Shown here piece by piece: positions 33,925 to 43,800 of a stretch of 64,000 nucleotides of DNA. The stretch is from Pontimicrobium aquaticum (GTDB lineage: Bacteria; Bacteroidota; Bacteroidia; Flavobacteriales; Flavobacteriaceae), in NCBI RefSeq assembly GCF_005047595.1, contig NZ_SUPL01000004.1:1-64000 (forward strand). The letters run 5' to 3'. Below the pieces are notes generated by a model. That model had not been told where the DNA came from, ran no database searches, and was given only the letters and a program-made list of their open reading frames with translations. Made by a program: the position numbers and the translations under genes. The first letter of the stretch is position 1, and the number at the start of each line of letters is the position of its first letter.

Positions 33925-34815
33925 ATGAAAAACTACAACTATATATTAGGAATAAGTGCTATAGCAATAAGCTTGTTTTCCTGTAGCGATTCCAATGGAA
34001 AAGCAGATGGTTATGGAAATTTTGAAGCAACAGAAATAACAATTTCGGCTGAAAATAACGGAAAGTTAATGCAGTTTGATGTTAATGAAGGCGATGTTAT
34101 TGAAAAAGACCTATTTATAGGTTATATCGATACCATTCCGTTGACATTAAAACGTGAGCAATTACAGGTATCTAAAGCTGTAATTAGCTCTAAATCTAAA
34201 GGTGTTTTGTCGCAAATATCTGTTTTAAATGCTAAATTAAAAACAGTCAACACCAACAAAACCAGAGTTGAAAACTTAATAAAAGACAATGCTGGAACAC
34301 AAAAACAATTGGATGATATTGAGGGCGAAATAGACGTGATTAAAAATCAGATTAGAAGCGTGGAAATACAAAATGCTCCTGTGGTTAATGAGCTCAAATC
34401 TATTGATGTACAATTAAAGCAGATTGATGACCAGATACAGAAGAACAAAATCATAAATCCAACAAACGGAACAGTTTTAACCAAATATGCCGAACCTAAC
34501 GAAATTACTGCTTTTGGAAAACCATTGTACAAAATAGCCAATTTAAACACCATGCAATTGCGTGTGTATGTGAGTGAAACCCAATTGGCAAATATAAAAA
34601 TTGGTCAAGAGGTGACTGTGAAAATTGATGATGCTGATACTATGAAATCTTATAAAGGCACTATTTCATGGGTTGCATCTGAAGCCGAATTCACACCTAA
34701 AATCATTCAAACTAAAGAAGAACGTGTAGCCTTAGTTTATGCTGTAAAAATAGATGTTGTTAATGATGGAAGCTTAAAAATTGGCATGCCAGCAGAACTT
34801 TGGATAAACCTTTAA
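33925..34815 (+). CDS. HlyD/YbhG-like membrane-fusion lipoprotein
   Basis: The protein has 296 residues from ATG 33925, which starts the lipoprotein signal MKNYNYILGISAIAISLFSC with Cys20; the frame could be read from 33895 but that overlaps the tolC gene. A lipoyl-like half (ISAENNGKLMQFDVNEGDVI) and its mate (IINPTNGTVLTKYAEPNEIT) flank a coiled coil of about 100 residues. It joins the inner-membrane ABC transporter to TolC. It resembles YbhG, matching the YbhFSR-like genes downstream. Confidence 0.9.
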   Translation: MKNYNYILGISAIAISLFSCSDSNGKADGYGNFEATEITISAENNGKLMQFDVNEGDVIEKDLFIGYIDTIPLTLKREQLQVSKAVISSKSKGVLSQISVLNAKLKTVNTNKTRVENLIKDNAGTQKQLDDIEGEIDVIKNQIRSVEIQNAPVVNELKSIDVQLKQIDDQIQKNKIINPTNGTVLTKYAEPNEITAFGKPLYKIANLNTMQLRVYVSETQLANIKIGQEVTVKIDDADTMKSYKGTISWVASEAEFTPKIIQTKEERVALVYAVKIDVVNDGSLKIGMPAELWINL

Positions 34816-34826
34816 TTTATTTCATT

Positions 34827-35294
34827 ATGAAAAAATCAATAACCCTTATCATTTTAATATCAGCGTTGGTTATAAGTTGTAAAAACTCTGAAAAACAAGA
34901 AGACATAATTCCTTCAAAAGAAGTTTTACAAGAACAAACCGATCTTTTAAGCACCCAATGGATGAACGACATACAATTAAATAATGGTTCAAAGTGGGAA
35001 ACTAACATTGAAACTACCGAAGGTGTAGAAAAAATGCAAGAGTTACTAAAAGCACAGTCAACGGCTTCAATTGACGATTATCATCAATTAGCAAACCAAT
35101 TAAATGAAGTTAAAAACAAAGTAGTAAAAGAGTGTACTATGAAAGGTGCTTCACATGATAATCTGCACATTTGGTTGTATCCTTTAATAGAGAAAGTTTC
35201 CGCATTATCAAAAACCAATGACATTGATGAAGCTTCAAAAATAAAGCAGAGTATCATTGACAATGTAAATGCTTACACTACATATTTTCAATAA
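34827..35294 (+). CDS. Lipoprotein of unknown function in the export operon
   Basis: The protein has 155 residues from ATG 34827, with the signal MKKSITLIILISALVISC and lipobox Cys18. The mature part is helical and acidic (TDLLSTQWMNDIQLNNGSKW) and has no recognised family. It lies between the adaptor and OsmC genes with short gaps, so it is cotranscribed. Confidence 0.8.
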   Translation: MKKSITLIILISALVISCKNSEKQEDIIPSKEVLQEQTDLLSTQWMNDIQLNNGSKWETNIETTEGVEKMQELLKAQSTASIDDYHQLANQLNEVKNKVVKECTMKGASHDNLHIWLYPLIEKVSALSKTNDIDEASKIKQSIIDNVNAYTTYFQ

Positions 35295-35315
35295 CACCAT
35301 CAAAAAATTAATTCA

Positions 35316-35774
35316 ATGGACAAACATAGTTACAATGTCAACATAAGTTGGACACAAGACCGAAAAGGCATGATGTGTTCACCAGAACTTCAGAACAAAC
35401 AGGTCAATGAAGCTAATTGCATAGAAGTTTCAACACCACCAGAGTTTGACAAAGGAATTCCTAACATTTGGACACCAGAACATCTATTTACTGCGGCTGT
35501 AAGTAGCTGTTTAATGACTACGTTTTTAGCAATTGCTGAGTATTCAAAGTTAGATTTCATCAGTTTTAAATGTAGATCAAAAGGCATTTTAGAGAAAGTA
35601 GATGGCAAATTTGTAATAAGCGAAGTACTGTTGTTTCCTGAAGTAGTTATTGCTGACGCATCTAAAACAGAGCGTACCGAACGCATTTTAGAAAAATCAG
35701 AAAAAGCCTGTTTAATCTCAAATTCCATTAATTCAAAAGTAACAATGGAGGCAAAAGTTATCGTTCAAAATTAA
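35316..35774 (+). CDS. OsmC/Ohr-family protein
   Basis: The protein has 152 residues with the two redox cysteines of the family: Cys in FTAAVSSCLMTTFLAIA near 66 and Cys in EKACLISNSINSKV near 130. OsmC proteins reduce organic hydroperoxides in the cytoplasm. It lies in the middle of the export operon, which suggests that the exported substrate is linked with oxidant or electrophile stress. Confidence 0.9.
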   Translation: MDKHSYNVNISWTQDRKGMMCSPELQNKQVNEANCIEVSTPPEFDKGIPNIWTPEHLFTAAVSSCLMTTFLAIAEYSKLDFISFKCRSKGILEKVDGKFVISEVLLFPEVVIADASKTERTERILEKSEKACLISNSINSKVTMEAKVIVQN

Positions 35775-35780
35775 GGTTTG

Positions 35781-36683
35781 GTGAGTATTTCCGTAAAACA
35801 TATTAGTAAATCCTACAAAAGTGTAAACGCTTTACAAGACATTTCTTTTGAAGTTAAAGAAGGAGAACTCTTTGGGCTAATTGGTCCTGATGGTGCTGGA
35901 AAAACTACGTTATTCAGGATTTTGACCACACTTTTATTTGCTGATGAAGGCACAGCAACCGTTGCTGGTTTTGATGTGGTTGCAGATTACAAAAGTATTA
36001 GAAACAGTGTTGGCTACATGCCTGGTAAATTTTCCCTCTATCAAGATTTAACCGTTGAAGAAAATCTGGATTTCTTCGCCACTATATTTGGAACAACTAT
36101 TGAAGAAAACTACGATTTAATTAAAGATATCTACGTACAAATTGAACCTTTTAAAAACCGTCGTGCTGGGAAATTATCTGGTGGAATGAAACAAAAATTG
36201 GCCTTGAGTTGTGCCTTGATACACAAACCAAAAGTATTGTTTTTAGATGAGCCCACCACAGGAGTTGATCCTGTTTCAAGAAAGGAATTCTGGGACATGC
36301 TTAAACGCTTACAACAAAAAGGAATCACCATTTTGGTATCAACACCTTATATGGATGAAGCCGCTTTATGCGACAGAATTGCTCTAATTCAAGATGGGAA
36401 AATTTTAGAGATTGATACGCCTGAAGCGATTGTAAAGTACTATCCGAAACCAATTTATAACGTTCGTGCTAATAATATGTATCAGCTCATCAATAGCTTA
36501 AATGCCTATGAGCACAACCACAGCGTGTATCCTTTTGGCGAGTTTGTGCATTATACCGATAATAGAACAGACTTTAATCCAGACCATTTAAAAGCGTATT
36601 TAGAGAGCAGAAACTTATCAAACATACACATTGAAAAAACAATAGCCACTATTGAAGACACCTTTATGGAATTGGCAAAATAA
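35781..36683 (+). CDS. ABC-2 type transporter ATP-binding protein (YbhF-like, first half)
   Basis: The protein has 300 residues from GTG 35781 (VSISVKHISKSYKSVNALQD), preceded by AAGG; a TTG one codon earlier is also possible. No ATG is available near the true start. Walker A is GPDGAGKTT near 37, the signature LSGGMKQKLALS near 137 and Walker B VLFLDEPTTGVDP near 156. It equals the first of the two ATPase domains that YbhF carries on one chain. TAATG overlap couples it to the next ATPase gene. Confidence 0.92.
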   Translation: MSISVKHISKSYKSVNALQDISFEVKEGELFGLIGPDGAGKTTLFRILTTLLFADEGTATVAGFDVVADYKSIRNSVGYMPGKFSLYQDLTVEENLDFFATIFGTTIEENYDLIKDIYVQIEPFKNRRAGKLSGGMKQKLALSCALIHKPKVLFLDEPTTGVDPVSRKEFWDMLKRLQQKGITILVSTPYMDEAALCDRIALIQDGKILEIDTPEAIVKYYPKPIYNVRANNMYQLINSLNAYEHNHSVYPFGEFVHYTDNRTDFNPDHLKAYLESRNLSNIHIEKTIATIEDTFMELAK

Positions 36684-37411
36684 TGAACAACAACAAGGTC
36701 ATACAAGTAGAAGGATTAACCAAAATGTTTGGTGATTTTACAGCAGTAAACGCCATTACGTTTGAGGTTGATAAAGGTGAAATATTTGGGTTTTTAGGTG
36801 CTAATGGCGCAGGAAAAACCACAGCAATGAAGATGCTTATTGGAATTTCAAACCCTACTTCTGGCAATGCCAACGTCGCTGGTTTTGATGTGTTTACACA
36901 TACAGAAAACATCAAGAAGAATATTGGTTATATGAGTCAGAAATTCGCCTTGTATGACGATTTAACAGTTAGAGAAAACATTACGTTTTTTGGAGGTATC
37001 TATGGTTTATCCAGAAAACGCATCAAGGAAAAATCAGATGCTTTAATTGAAGAATTAGGCTTGCAAAATGTTGCTAACAAACTAGTTGGTGCATTGCCTT
37101 TAGGCTGGAAACAAAAACTATCCTTTTCGGTGTCCTTAATTCATGATCCTAAAATTGTGTTTTTAGATGAGCCAACAGGAGGCGTCGACCCCATTACCAG
37201 ACGTCAGTTTTGGGAGTTGATTTACAAAGCTGCCAACCAAGGTACAACCGTTTTTGTAACCACGCATTATATGGATGAAGCGGAATATTGTGACCGAGTT
37301 TCTATTATGGTAAACGGAAAAATAGAAGCTTTAGATACACCCAAAAAACTGAAAGAACAGTTTAAGGCTGAAAATATGAACGATGTGTTTTTAAAACTAG
37401 CAAGAGGATGA
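36683..37411 (+). CDS. ABC-2 type transporter ATP-binding protein (YbhF-like, second half)
   Basis: The protein has 242 residues. Walker A is GANGAGKTTAMK near 39 and Walker B IVFLDEPTGGVDP near 157, but the signature is LPLGWKQKLSFS where LSGG is usual, as in the second ATPase domain of YbhF. The pair with the preceding ATPase should therefore form an asymmetric motor. It overlaps the permease gene by four bases. Confidence 0.92.
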   Translation: MNNNKVIQVEGLTKMFGDFTAVNAITFEVDKGEIFGFLGANGAGKTTAMKMLIGISNPTSGNANVAGFDVFTHTENIKKNIGYMSQKFALYDDLTVRENITFFGGIYGLSRKRIKEKSDALIEELGLQNVANKLVGALPLGWKQKLSFSVSLIHDPKIVFLDEPTGGVDPITRRQFWELIYKAANQGTTVFVTTHYMDEAEYCDRVSIMVNGKIEALDTPKKLKEQFKAENMNDVFLKLARG

Positions 37412-38514
37412 AACGTTTTATAGGCTTCATAAAAAAAGAATTCTACCATATTTTTAGAGATAGACGCTCGTTGTTTATCCTCTTTGGGATGCCCATTGCT
37501 CAAATTTTACTCTTTGGTTTTGCTATCACTAATGAAATCAATAATGTGGATATTGCCATTTTAGACCATTCAAAAGACGCTACCACAACAGAAATTATCA
37601 ATAAAATTTCAGCTTCAAAATATTTCAGCATCAAACAAATCATTGAAAAAGAAGCTGATATTGAATCCGTATTTCAAAAAGGTCATGTAAAAGCCGTTTT
37701 AAATTTTGAAAAAGATTTCAGTAAGAACCTTATCAAAGAACACAGAGCAACAGTACAAATTATTACAGATGCCACAGATCCGAACACCGCAAATACTATT
37801 AGTAACTACGTTAATGCCATTCTTCAACAGTATCAAAAAGATGTAAATAAAGACATCACTATAGTCTATCAAATCATTCCAGAAACACGTATGGTTTATA
37901 ATCCGGAATTAAAAAGCGTGTATATGTTTGTTCCTGGTGTGATGACCATTATTTTAATGTTAGTCTCTGCAATGATGACTTCAATTTCTATTACTAGAGA
38001 AAAGGAATTAGGAACCATGGAAATACTTTTGGTATCGCCTTTAAAACCTTTTCAGGTGATTATTGGTAAAGTGTTTCCATATATTTTCCTCTCCATTATC
38101 AACGCTGTTGTGATTGTGATGTTAAGTGTTTTCATTTTTAAAATGCCTGTTGAAGGAAGCCTATTTTTATTAGCCTTGGAGAGTATTTTATTTATCATTT
38201 CAGCATTAGCCTTAGGGATTTTAATTTCAACCATTTCGGCTACACAACAAACCGCAATGATGATTTCACTAATGGGACTCATGCTTCCTGTGATATTATT
38301 ATCAGGATTTATTTTCCCTATTTCCAGTATGCCGTTACCATTGCAAGTAATTAGCAATATCATTCCTGCTAAATGGTTTATCATCATTATTAAAGGTATT
38401 ATGCTTAAAGGTGTAGGATTACAATTTATATGGAAAGAAACGATGATTTTATTGGGCATGACCGTGTTTTTTATTGCCTTAAGTGTGAAGAAATATAAAA
38501 TAAGACTGGAGTAA
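37408..38514 (+). CDS. ABC-2 type transporter permease (YbhS-like)
   Basis: The protein has 368 residues. One N-terminal helix (about 20-40) is followed by a large periplasmic domain and five C-terminal helices from about 175, the ABC2_membrane layout, with ITREKELGTMEILLVSPLKP near 194. It pairs with the next gene to form the membrane part of the exporter. Confidence 0.92.
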   Translation: MKRFIGFIKKEFYHIFRDRRSLFILFGMPIAQILLFGFAITNEINNVDIAILDHSKDATTTEIINKISASKYFSIKQIIEKEADIESVFQKGHVKAVLNFEKDFSKNLIKEHRATVQIITDATDPNTANTISNYVNAILQQYQKDVNKDITIVYQIIPETRMVYNPELKSVYMFVPGVMTIILMLVSAMMTSISITREKELGTMEILLVSPLKPFQVIIGKVFPYIFLSIINAVVIVMLSVFIFKMPVEGSLFLLALESILFIISALALGILISTISATQQTAMMISLMGLMLPVILLSGFIFPISSMPLPLQVISNIIPAKWFIIIIKGIMLKGVGLQFIWKETMILLGMTVFFIALSVKKYKIRLE

Positions 38515-39635
38515 TGAAAACCATTCTATACATCATCCAAAAAGAGTTCAAGCAAATCTTTAGAAATAAAGGGATGCTTCCTATTATTTTTGTGTTACCA
38601 CTACTCCAACTCGTCATTTTATCTAATGCAGCGACATTTGAGGTCAAGAATATCAAATTTGGGTATATCGATAACGACCATACATCAACATCAAGGGCAT
38701 TGGTAGAACGATTTAATGCCTCAACGTATTTTAATGTCTTAACTGATTTTCCTTCGGAAGCCTTAGCAAGTTCAGCCATGTTAAAAGGTGAAGTAGATGT
38801 TGTTTTAGAAATTCCGCAGTATTTTGAACGCGATTTACAAAACGAAAAACACCACCGTTTAGGTGTAACCATTAATGCCATTGATGGTGCAGCTGCTGGT
38901 GTCATGAACGTTTATGTGTCACAAATTATTCAACGGTTTAATCAACATGTAAAAGTTGATTTACTGCAGCCTTCAGATCAACAAATACAAGCATCCAACA
39001 TAGATACTATTCCGTTGTTTTGGTATAACGAAACGCTCAATTATAAAACCTTTATGGTTCCAGGCATATTAGTTTTATTGGTAACTATGATTACCTTGTT
39101 TTTATCAGGTATGAATATTGTTAGGGAAAAGGAAATTGGCACCTTAGAGCAAATCAACGTGACACCCATCAAGAAAAGCCAGTTTATTATAGGGAAACTC
39201 TTTCCGTTTTGGGTTATTGGTATGGGTTTATTAACCATAGGTTTAATTATTGCCAAACTCATATTTAATGTACCTATGGTTGGTAGCTTGCCACTTATGT
39301 ATGTTTACACATCCATTTATATTTTGGTGGTTTTAGGGATTGGTTTATTCATTTCAAACTTTACGGAAACACAACAACAAGCCATGTTTATTGCTTGGTT
39401 TTTTACAGTGATTTTTATTTTAATGAGTGGTTTGTTCACACCTATTGAAAGCATGCCTAAATGGGCTCAAATGATTACTGAATTCAACCCAATCAAATAT
39501 TTTGTTGAAGTGATGCGAATGGTGATGCTTAAAGGTTCTGGATTTATAGATATTCTTCCGCAGTTATTGAAAACCTTTTCATATGCTCTTATAATGAATG
39601 GATTGGCTGTTTGGAGTTATAAGAAAACGACTTAA
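38514..39635 (+). CDS. ABC-2 type transporter permease (YbhR-like)
   Basis: The protein has 373 residues with the same plan as its partner: one helix, a periplasmic domain, then helices with NIVREKEIGTLEQINVTPIK near 202. The start overlaps the stop of the previous gene (TAATG). It is the last gene of the export operon, about 7.6 kb from the TetR start. Confidence 0.92.
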   Translation: MKTILYIIQKEFKQIFRNKGMLPIIFVLPLLQLVILSNAATFEVKNIKFGYIDNDHTSTSRALVERFNASTYFNVLTDFPSEALASSAMLKGEVDVVLEIPQYFERDLQNEKHHRLGVTINAIDGAAAGVMNVYVSQIIQRFNQHVKVDLLQPSDQQIQASNIDTIPLFWYNETLNYKTFMVPGILVLLVTMITLFLSGMNIVREKEIGTLEQINVTPIKKSQFIIGKLFPFWVIGMGLLTIGLIIAKLIFNVPMVGSLPLMYVYTSIYILVVLGIGLFISNFTETQQQAMFIAWFFTVIFILMSGLFTPIESMPKWAQMITEFNPIKYFVEVMRMVMLKGSGFIDILPQLLKTFSYALIMNGLAVWSYKKTT

Positions 39636-39679
39636 AATGCATATATGCATTGTAAATAAAAAAAACCACTTACTTAAAG

Positions 39680-39710
39680 TTTGAATTAATCATAATCAGC
39701 AGTATTTTTG
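39680..39710 (+). promoter_or_regulatory. Constitutive-type promoter of the 39739 lipoprotein gene
   Basis: A TTTG -33 box (39680-39683) and a perfect TATTTTTG -7 box (39703-39710) are separated by 19 bp. It contrasts with the regulon promoters, which lack a -33 box. Confidence 0.7.
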
Positions 39711-39738
39711 CAATATATTTAATGTAAATTAATTGAAC

Positions 39739-40164
39739 ATGAAAAAAGCCATCATCCTTTTAGCAGTATTAATAACAGTAGTCACATCTTGTAAAAATAC
39801 AGAAAATGAGACCAAAGAGTTAACCCGTATGGAACGTGTTATTGCAGTTCATGATGAAGTAATGCCAAAAATGGGAACTATAGGCAGGCTTATTAGCCAG
39901 TTGGAACCAAAAGTAGACAGTACTGAGATAGGAATGCAATACAAAGCTGCAAAAGATGATTTAGAAGAAGCACATACTTATATGATGGATTGGATGAAAG
40001 GCTTTGGAGAGCGCTTTGATGGAGATGAAATATTAGAAGGTAAAACCTTAAGTAAAGAAAAAGAAGTTTTACTTATAGAAGAGGAAAAAAAAGTAAATAT
40101 CATGAAAGACATGATTAATAATAGCATTACAAAAGCTGAAGCATTATTGAAAGAAGAAAACTAA
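39739..40164 (+). CDS. Small helical lipoprotein
   Basis: The protein has 141 residues from ATG 39739 (MKKAIILLAVLITVVTSC, lipobox Cys18). The mature part is acidic and helical (LEEAHTYMMDWMKGFGERFD) and rich in Met. Similar short lipoproteins occur widely in Flavobacteriaceae without known function. It has its own two-part promoter and a terminator downstream. Confidence 0.83.
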   Translation: MKKAIILLAVLITVVTSCKNTENETKELTRMERVIAVHDEVMPKMGTIGRLISQLEPKVDSTEIGMQYKAAKDDLEEAHTYMMDWMKGFGERFDGDEILEGKTLSKEKEVLLIEEEKKVNIMKDMINNSITKAEALLKEEN

Positions 40165-40210
40165 TAATGCAATTCCTTTTGATTAAAAAACTCAATCAAC
40201 AACTAATAAA

Positions 40211-40244
40211 AAAACCCTTTAAAATTAATAAATTAAAGGGTTTT
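40211..40244. terminator. Bidirectional terminator between the lipoprotein and RND operons
   Basis: Arms AAAACCCTTTA and TAAAGGGTTTT with an AT-rich loop; T-runs on both strands. It closes the convergent operons ending at 40164 and 40271. Confidence 0.8.
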
Positions 40245-40270
40245 ATGTTTTTAAAAAGCAGTGTTTAAGA

Positions 40271-40480
40271 TTAATTTACCGAACAGCCAGATCCTTCTTT
40301 CTTCACACCTAATTTTACAAGAATAGTTTCTAACAAGCACCATTTTGTAAATGCTGACTGTATTAAGTTTACTCCTATAAAAACTGTAAACCACATCCAG
40401 TTAGGATGCACATAAACAGTTAGTACTACACTTAACAGTACCATAGTACCAACAATTGTTCTAAAATATGTATTTAGCAT
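40271..40480 (-). CDS. DUF2892-type inner-membrane protein
   Basis: The protein has 69 residues with two hydrophobic helices (about 7-25 and 27-44). FTVFIGVNLIQSAFTKWCLL, with a Cys after the second helix and a Cys-containing tail (GSGCSVN), is the DUF2892 pattern (YgaP-like membrane part). Such proteins often lie next to rhodanese or sulfur genes. It ends the RND operon, 18 bp after the PII-like gene. Confidence 0.85.
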   Translation of the reverse strand: MLNTYFRTIVGTMVLLSVVLTVYVHPNWMWFTVFIGVNLIQSAFTKWCLLETILVKLGVKKEGSGCSVN

Positions 40481-40498
40481 GATAATTATTTATTAAGG

Positions 40499-40804
40499 TT
40501 AAATATATTTTTCTATTGGAACAACAATCGCTTTCATAGGATTATTTGTCTCTAAATTTTCATTAAAAGCTTTAATCAATTCAAACAAAGCATCAATATG
40601 CTCGTCATCAGTAAATGAAAAAAACATACTCGATTCATTTCCTCCTTTTTCACTCGGAAACCAACTCGATGTTTTTAATACCGATGGAATGTTTTTATAA
40701 CCATCAATATCCGAACTACTAAAACTCTCTATATTCGCTTTTTTGAAAAGTTTTAAAACTACATCTTGAAACTCTTCTACTACTGTTACAATTACTAATT
40801 TCAT
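40499..40804 (-). CDS. Small PII-like protein in the RND operon
   Basis: This 101-residue soluble protein starts MKLVIVTVVEEFQDVVLKLF and ends NPMKAIVVPIEKYI, with strand-helix-strand elements like the PII/DUF3240 ferredoxin-like fold. It lies 2 bp behind the RND pump gene. The binding partner or ligand is unknown; a sensor of the pump's substrate or metal is one possibility. Confidence 0.65.
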   Translation of the reverse strand: MKLVIVTVVEEFQDVVLKLFKKANIESFSSSDIDGYKNIPSVLKTSSWFPSEKGGNESSMFFSFTDDEHIDALFELIKAFNENLETNNPMKAIVVPIEKYI

Positions 40805-40806
40805 TT

Positions 40807-43800
40807 TTATTTATACTTTTTACGTTCAATCATATAATATACTAGTGGTACAACCAACAAGGTTAGTACAGTACTCACAATAGTTCCACCCATTAAAGAA
40901 ATGGCTAACCCTTGAAATATTGGGTCAAATAAAATGACAAATGCTCCAATAACAACGGTTCCTGCTGTTAATAAAATTGGCGTCGTTCTAACGGCTCCAG
41001 CTTCTATTACTGCTTGCTTTAATGGTACGCCTTCGTCTAGACGTAAATTGACGAAGTCAATAAGTAAAACCGAATTTCTTACCATAATACCTGCTAATGC
41101 AATCATACCTATAAAGGATGTTGCTGTAAAGAAAGCACCCATAATCCAATGGCCTAATACAATACCTACCAACGAAAGCGGTATAGCTACCATCATTACA
41201 ACTGGTGCTTTAAAGTTTTGAAACCAACCTACAATTAAAATGTAAATAATGATGATAACTCCTAAAAATGCAATTCCTAAATCTCTAAATACCTCAAGAG
41301 TAATTTGCCATTCACCATCCCATTTCACAGTATAATCGTCTTCAAACTCTGGTTGATTTATATATAACTCGTTCATAGAGTAACCTTCCGGAAGGTTAAT
41401 TGCCTTTAGTTTTTCTTCCATACCTAAAATTGCATATACAGGACTTTCTAGGGCTCCAGCCATGTCTGCCAATACATACACAACTCGTTTCTGGTTTTTT
41501 CTATAAATGCTCTTAGCCTTAATGTTTTGCTGAATATCAACCAAGTCTGCAATTGGAACCATATTGCCTTGTTTCGAGACAACTTTTAATTGTGAAATAT
41601 CTGTAATAGTCGATTTTTCCTTTTCATCTAAAGCTAAAATCAATCCAATTTGGTTAACAGCATCCTCATCATACAATGTTGTAATGGCTCTATTAGACAT
41701 AGCCATATTCATGGTATATGCAATTTGCTGAGGTGCTACTCCATATAACATCGCTTTTTCCTTATTGATTACAAATTGGTATTCTATTTGGTTATCCTCA
41801 ACCATCCAATCAATATCCACAACATCATCAGTGTTTTTTAAGATGTTTTGTACTTCATTAGCAACTTCTATTTGACTATTATAATCTGGACCATATATTT
41901 CAGCAACAATGGTTGATAATACTGGAGGTCCTGGAGGTACTTCTACCAATTTCACATTAGCGTTAAACTTATTTCCAATGGTTTGAATATCGTCACGCAT
42001 TAATTTTACAATATCATGACTTTGAGCACTTCTATCATGTTTATCAGTAAGGTTTACTTGAATATCTGCCATATTACTTCCACCACGTAAATCGTAATGC
42101 CTTACAAGACCATTAAACGTAATTGGTGCTGACGTACCAATATAACTTTGATAGTTTACCACTTCTGGTCTTGTTGAGAGGTACTGTGCAATTTCCTTGG
42201 TAACAACTCCTGTTCTTTCAAGGGTGGTGCCTTCTGGCATATCTATGACTACTTGAAATTCATTTTTATTATCAAAAGGCAACATTTTTACAGCTACCGA
42301 TTTTGTAAAAAACAAGCTCACAGAACCTATTAATAAAAGAAAGGTAATACCTAAAAATAACCAACGCTTAATTTTGTTTTCTATTAAAGGAGTTTCAAAT
42401 TTTGAATAAATTTTGAAGATTAAGGTTTCTTCCATTGGTTTTTCAACCTTTTCCTTGGTTCCTTTTTTATCTTTTTCGCGAAGGAAAATATAACCTAAAT
42501 ATGGTGTAATAGTTAATGCTACAAATAACGATAATAACATTGCTATTGAGGCACCAATTGGCATCGGACTCATATAGGGTCCCATTAAACCGGATACAAA
42601 AGCCATTGGTAACACCGAAGCAATCACTGTAAAAGTTGCCAAAATGGTTGGATTCCCAACTTCGTTAATGGCATACAAAGCCGCTTGCTTAAATGGCAAG
42701 CGTTTCATTTTAAAATGTCGATGCATGTTTTCGGCAATAATAATGGAATCGTCAACCACAATACCTGTTACAAATACCAAAGCAAATAAGGTAATTCTGT
42801 TCAAGGTATAATCAAGCATGTAGTAGCTTAACAGTGTTAAGGCGAATGTAATTGGTACAGATAAAAATACGACCAAACCACCTCGCCAACCCATGGCAAG
42901 CATCACTACAAGTGTAACAGCTATAATGGCTCCTATAAGGTGCATTAACAATTCTGATACTTTTTGTGAGGCTGTCTCTCCATAATTTCTTGTAACTTCT
43001 ACATGAACATCGTTAGGAATTAATGTCGTTTTTAAGTGCTCTACTTTGTCTAATATTACATCTGAAATCTTCATAGCATCTGCTCCCTTACGCTTTGCTA
43101 CAGATATGGTTACTGCTGGATATTCAGAATTATAGGTTTGAGATTTTTCGCTTGCAGCTCCAAAACCTAATGACACATACTTATTTGGGATTTCTGGACC
43201 ATCAATGATTTTAGCTATTTGCTTTAAATAAATAGGCTGATTTTGTTGTACACCAACTACTAAATTTTCTACATCTGTTATGGTTTCTAAAAATGTTCCT
43301 GTAGTTACTAGAAATTCAGTGTCATTTTTATCAAAACTCCCTGAGTTTAATTGAGCATTATTAGCTTTTATCATTTCTGCAACGGTAAGAAAATCTAAAC
43401 CGCTAGAAGCTAATTTATCTTTATCTAAAACCACCCGCAATTGTCGGTTTCTACCTCCAATTTTGTTAGTTATAGATACATCATTAACTTTTTCTATCTC
43501 ACTAATAAGCTCCTGAGCAATTTGATTAAGCTGAAAATCATCATAACTTTCACTCCAGAGTGTCAATCCTAACATTGGCACATCATCAATGGCACGTGTT
43601 TTTACTAATGGAAAAGTGACGCCTTGTGGCATAATATCCATGTGCTTATTAATCTCGTTGTATAACTTTACAAACGAGCGCTCAATGTCTTCACCTACAT
43701 AAAACTGTACGATAACCATTCCCTGCTCTTTCATAGAGGTAGAATAGACATACTCAACACCTTTAATATTAGAAATTAGTTTTTCCAATGGCTTAATAAC

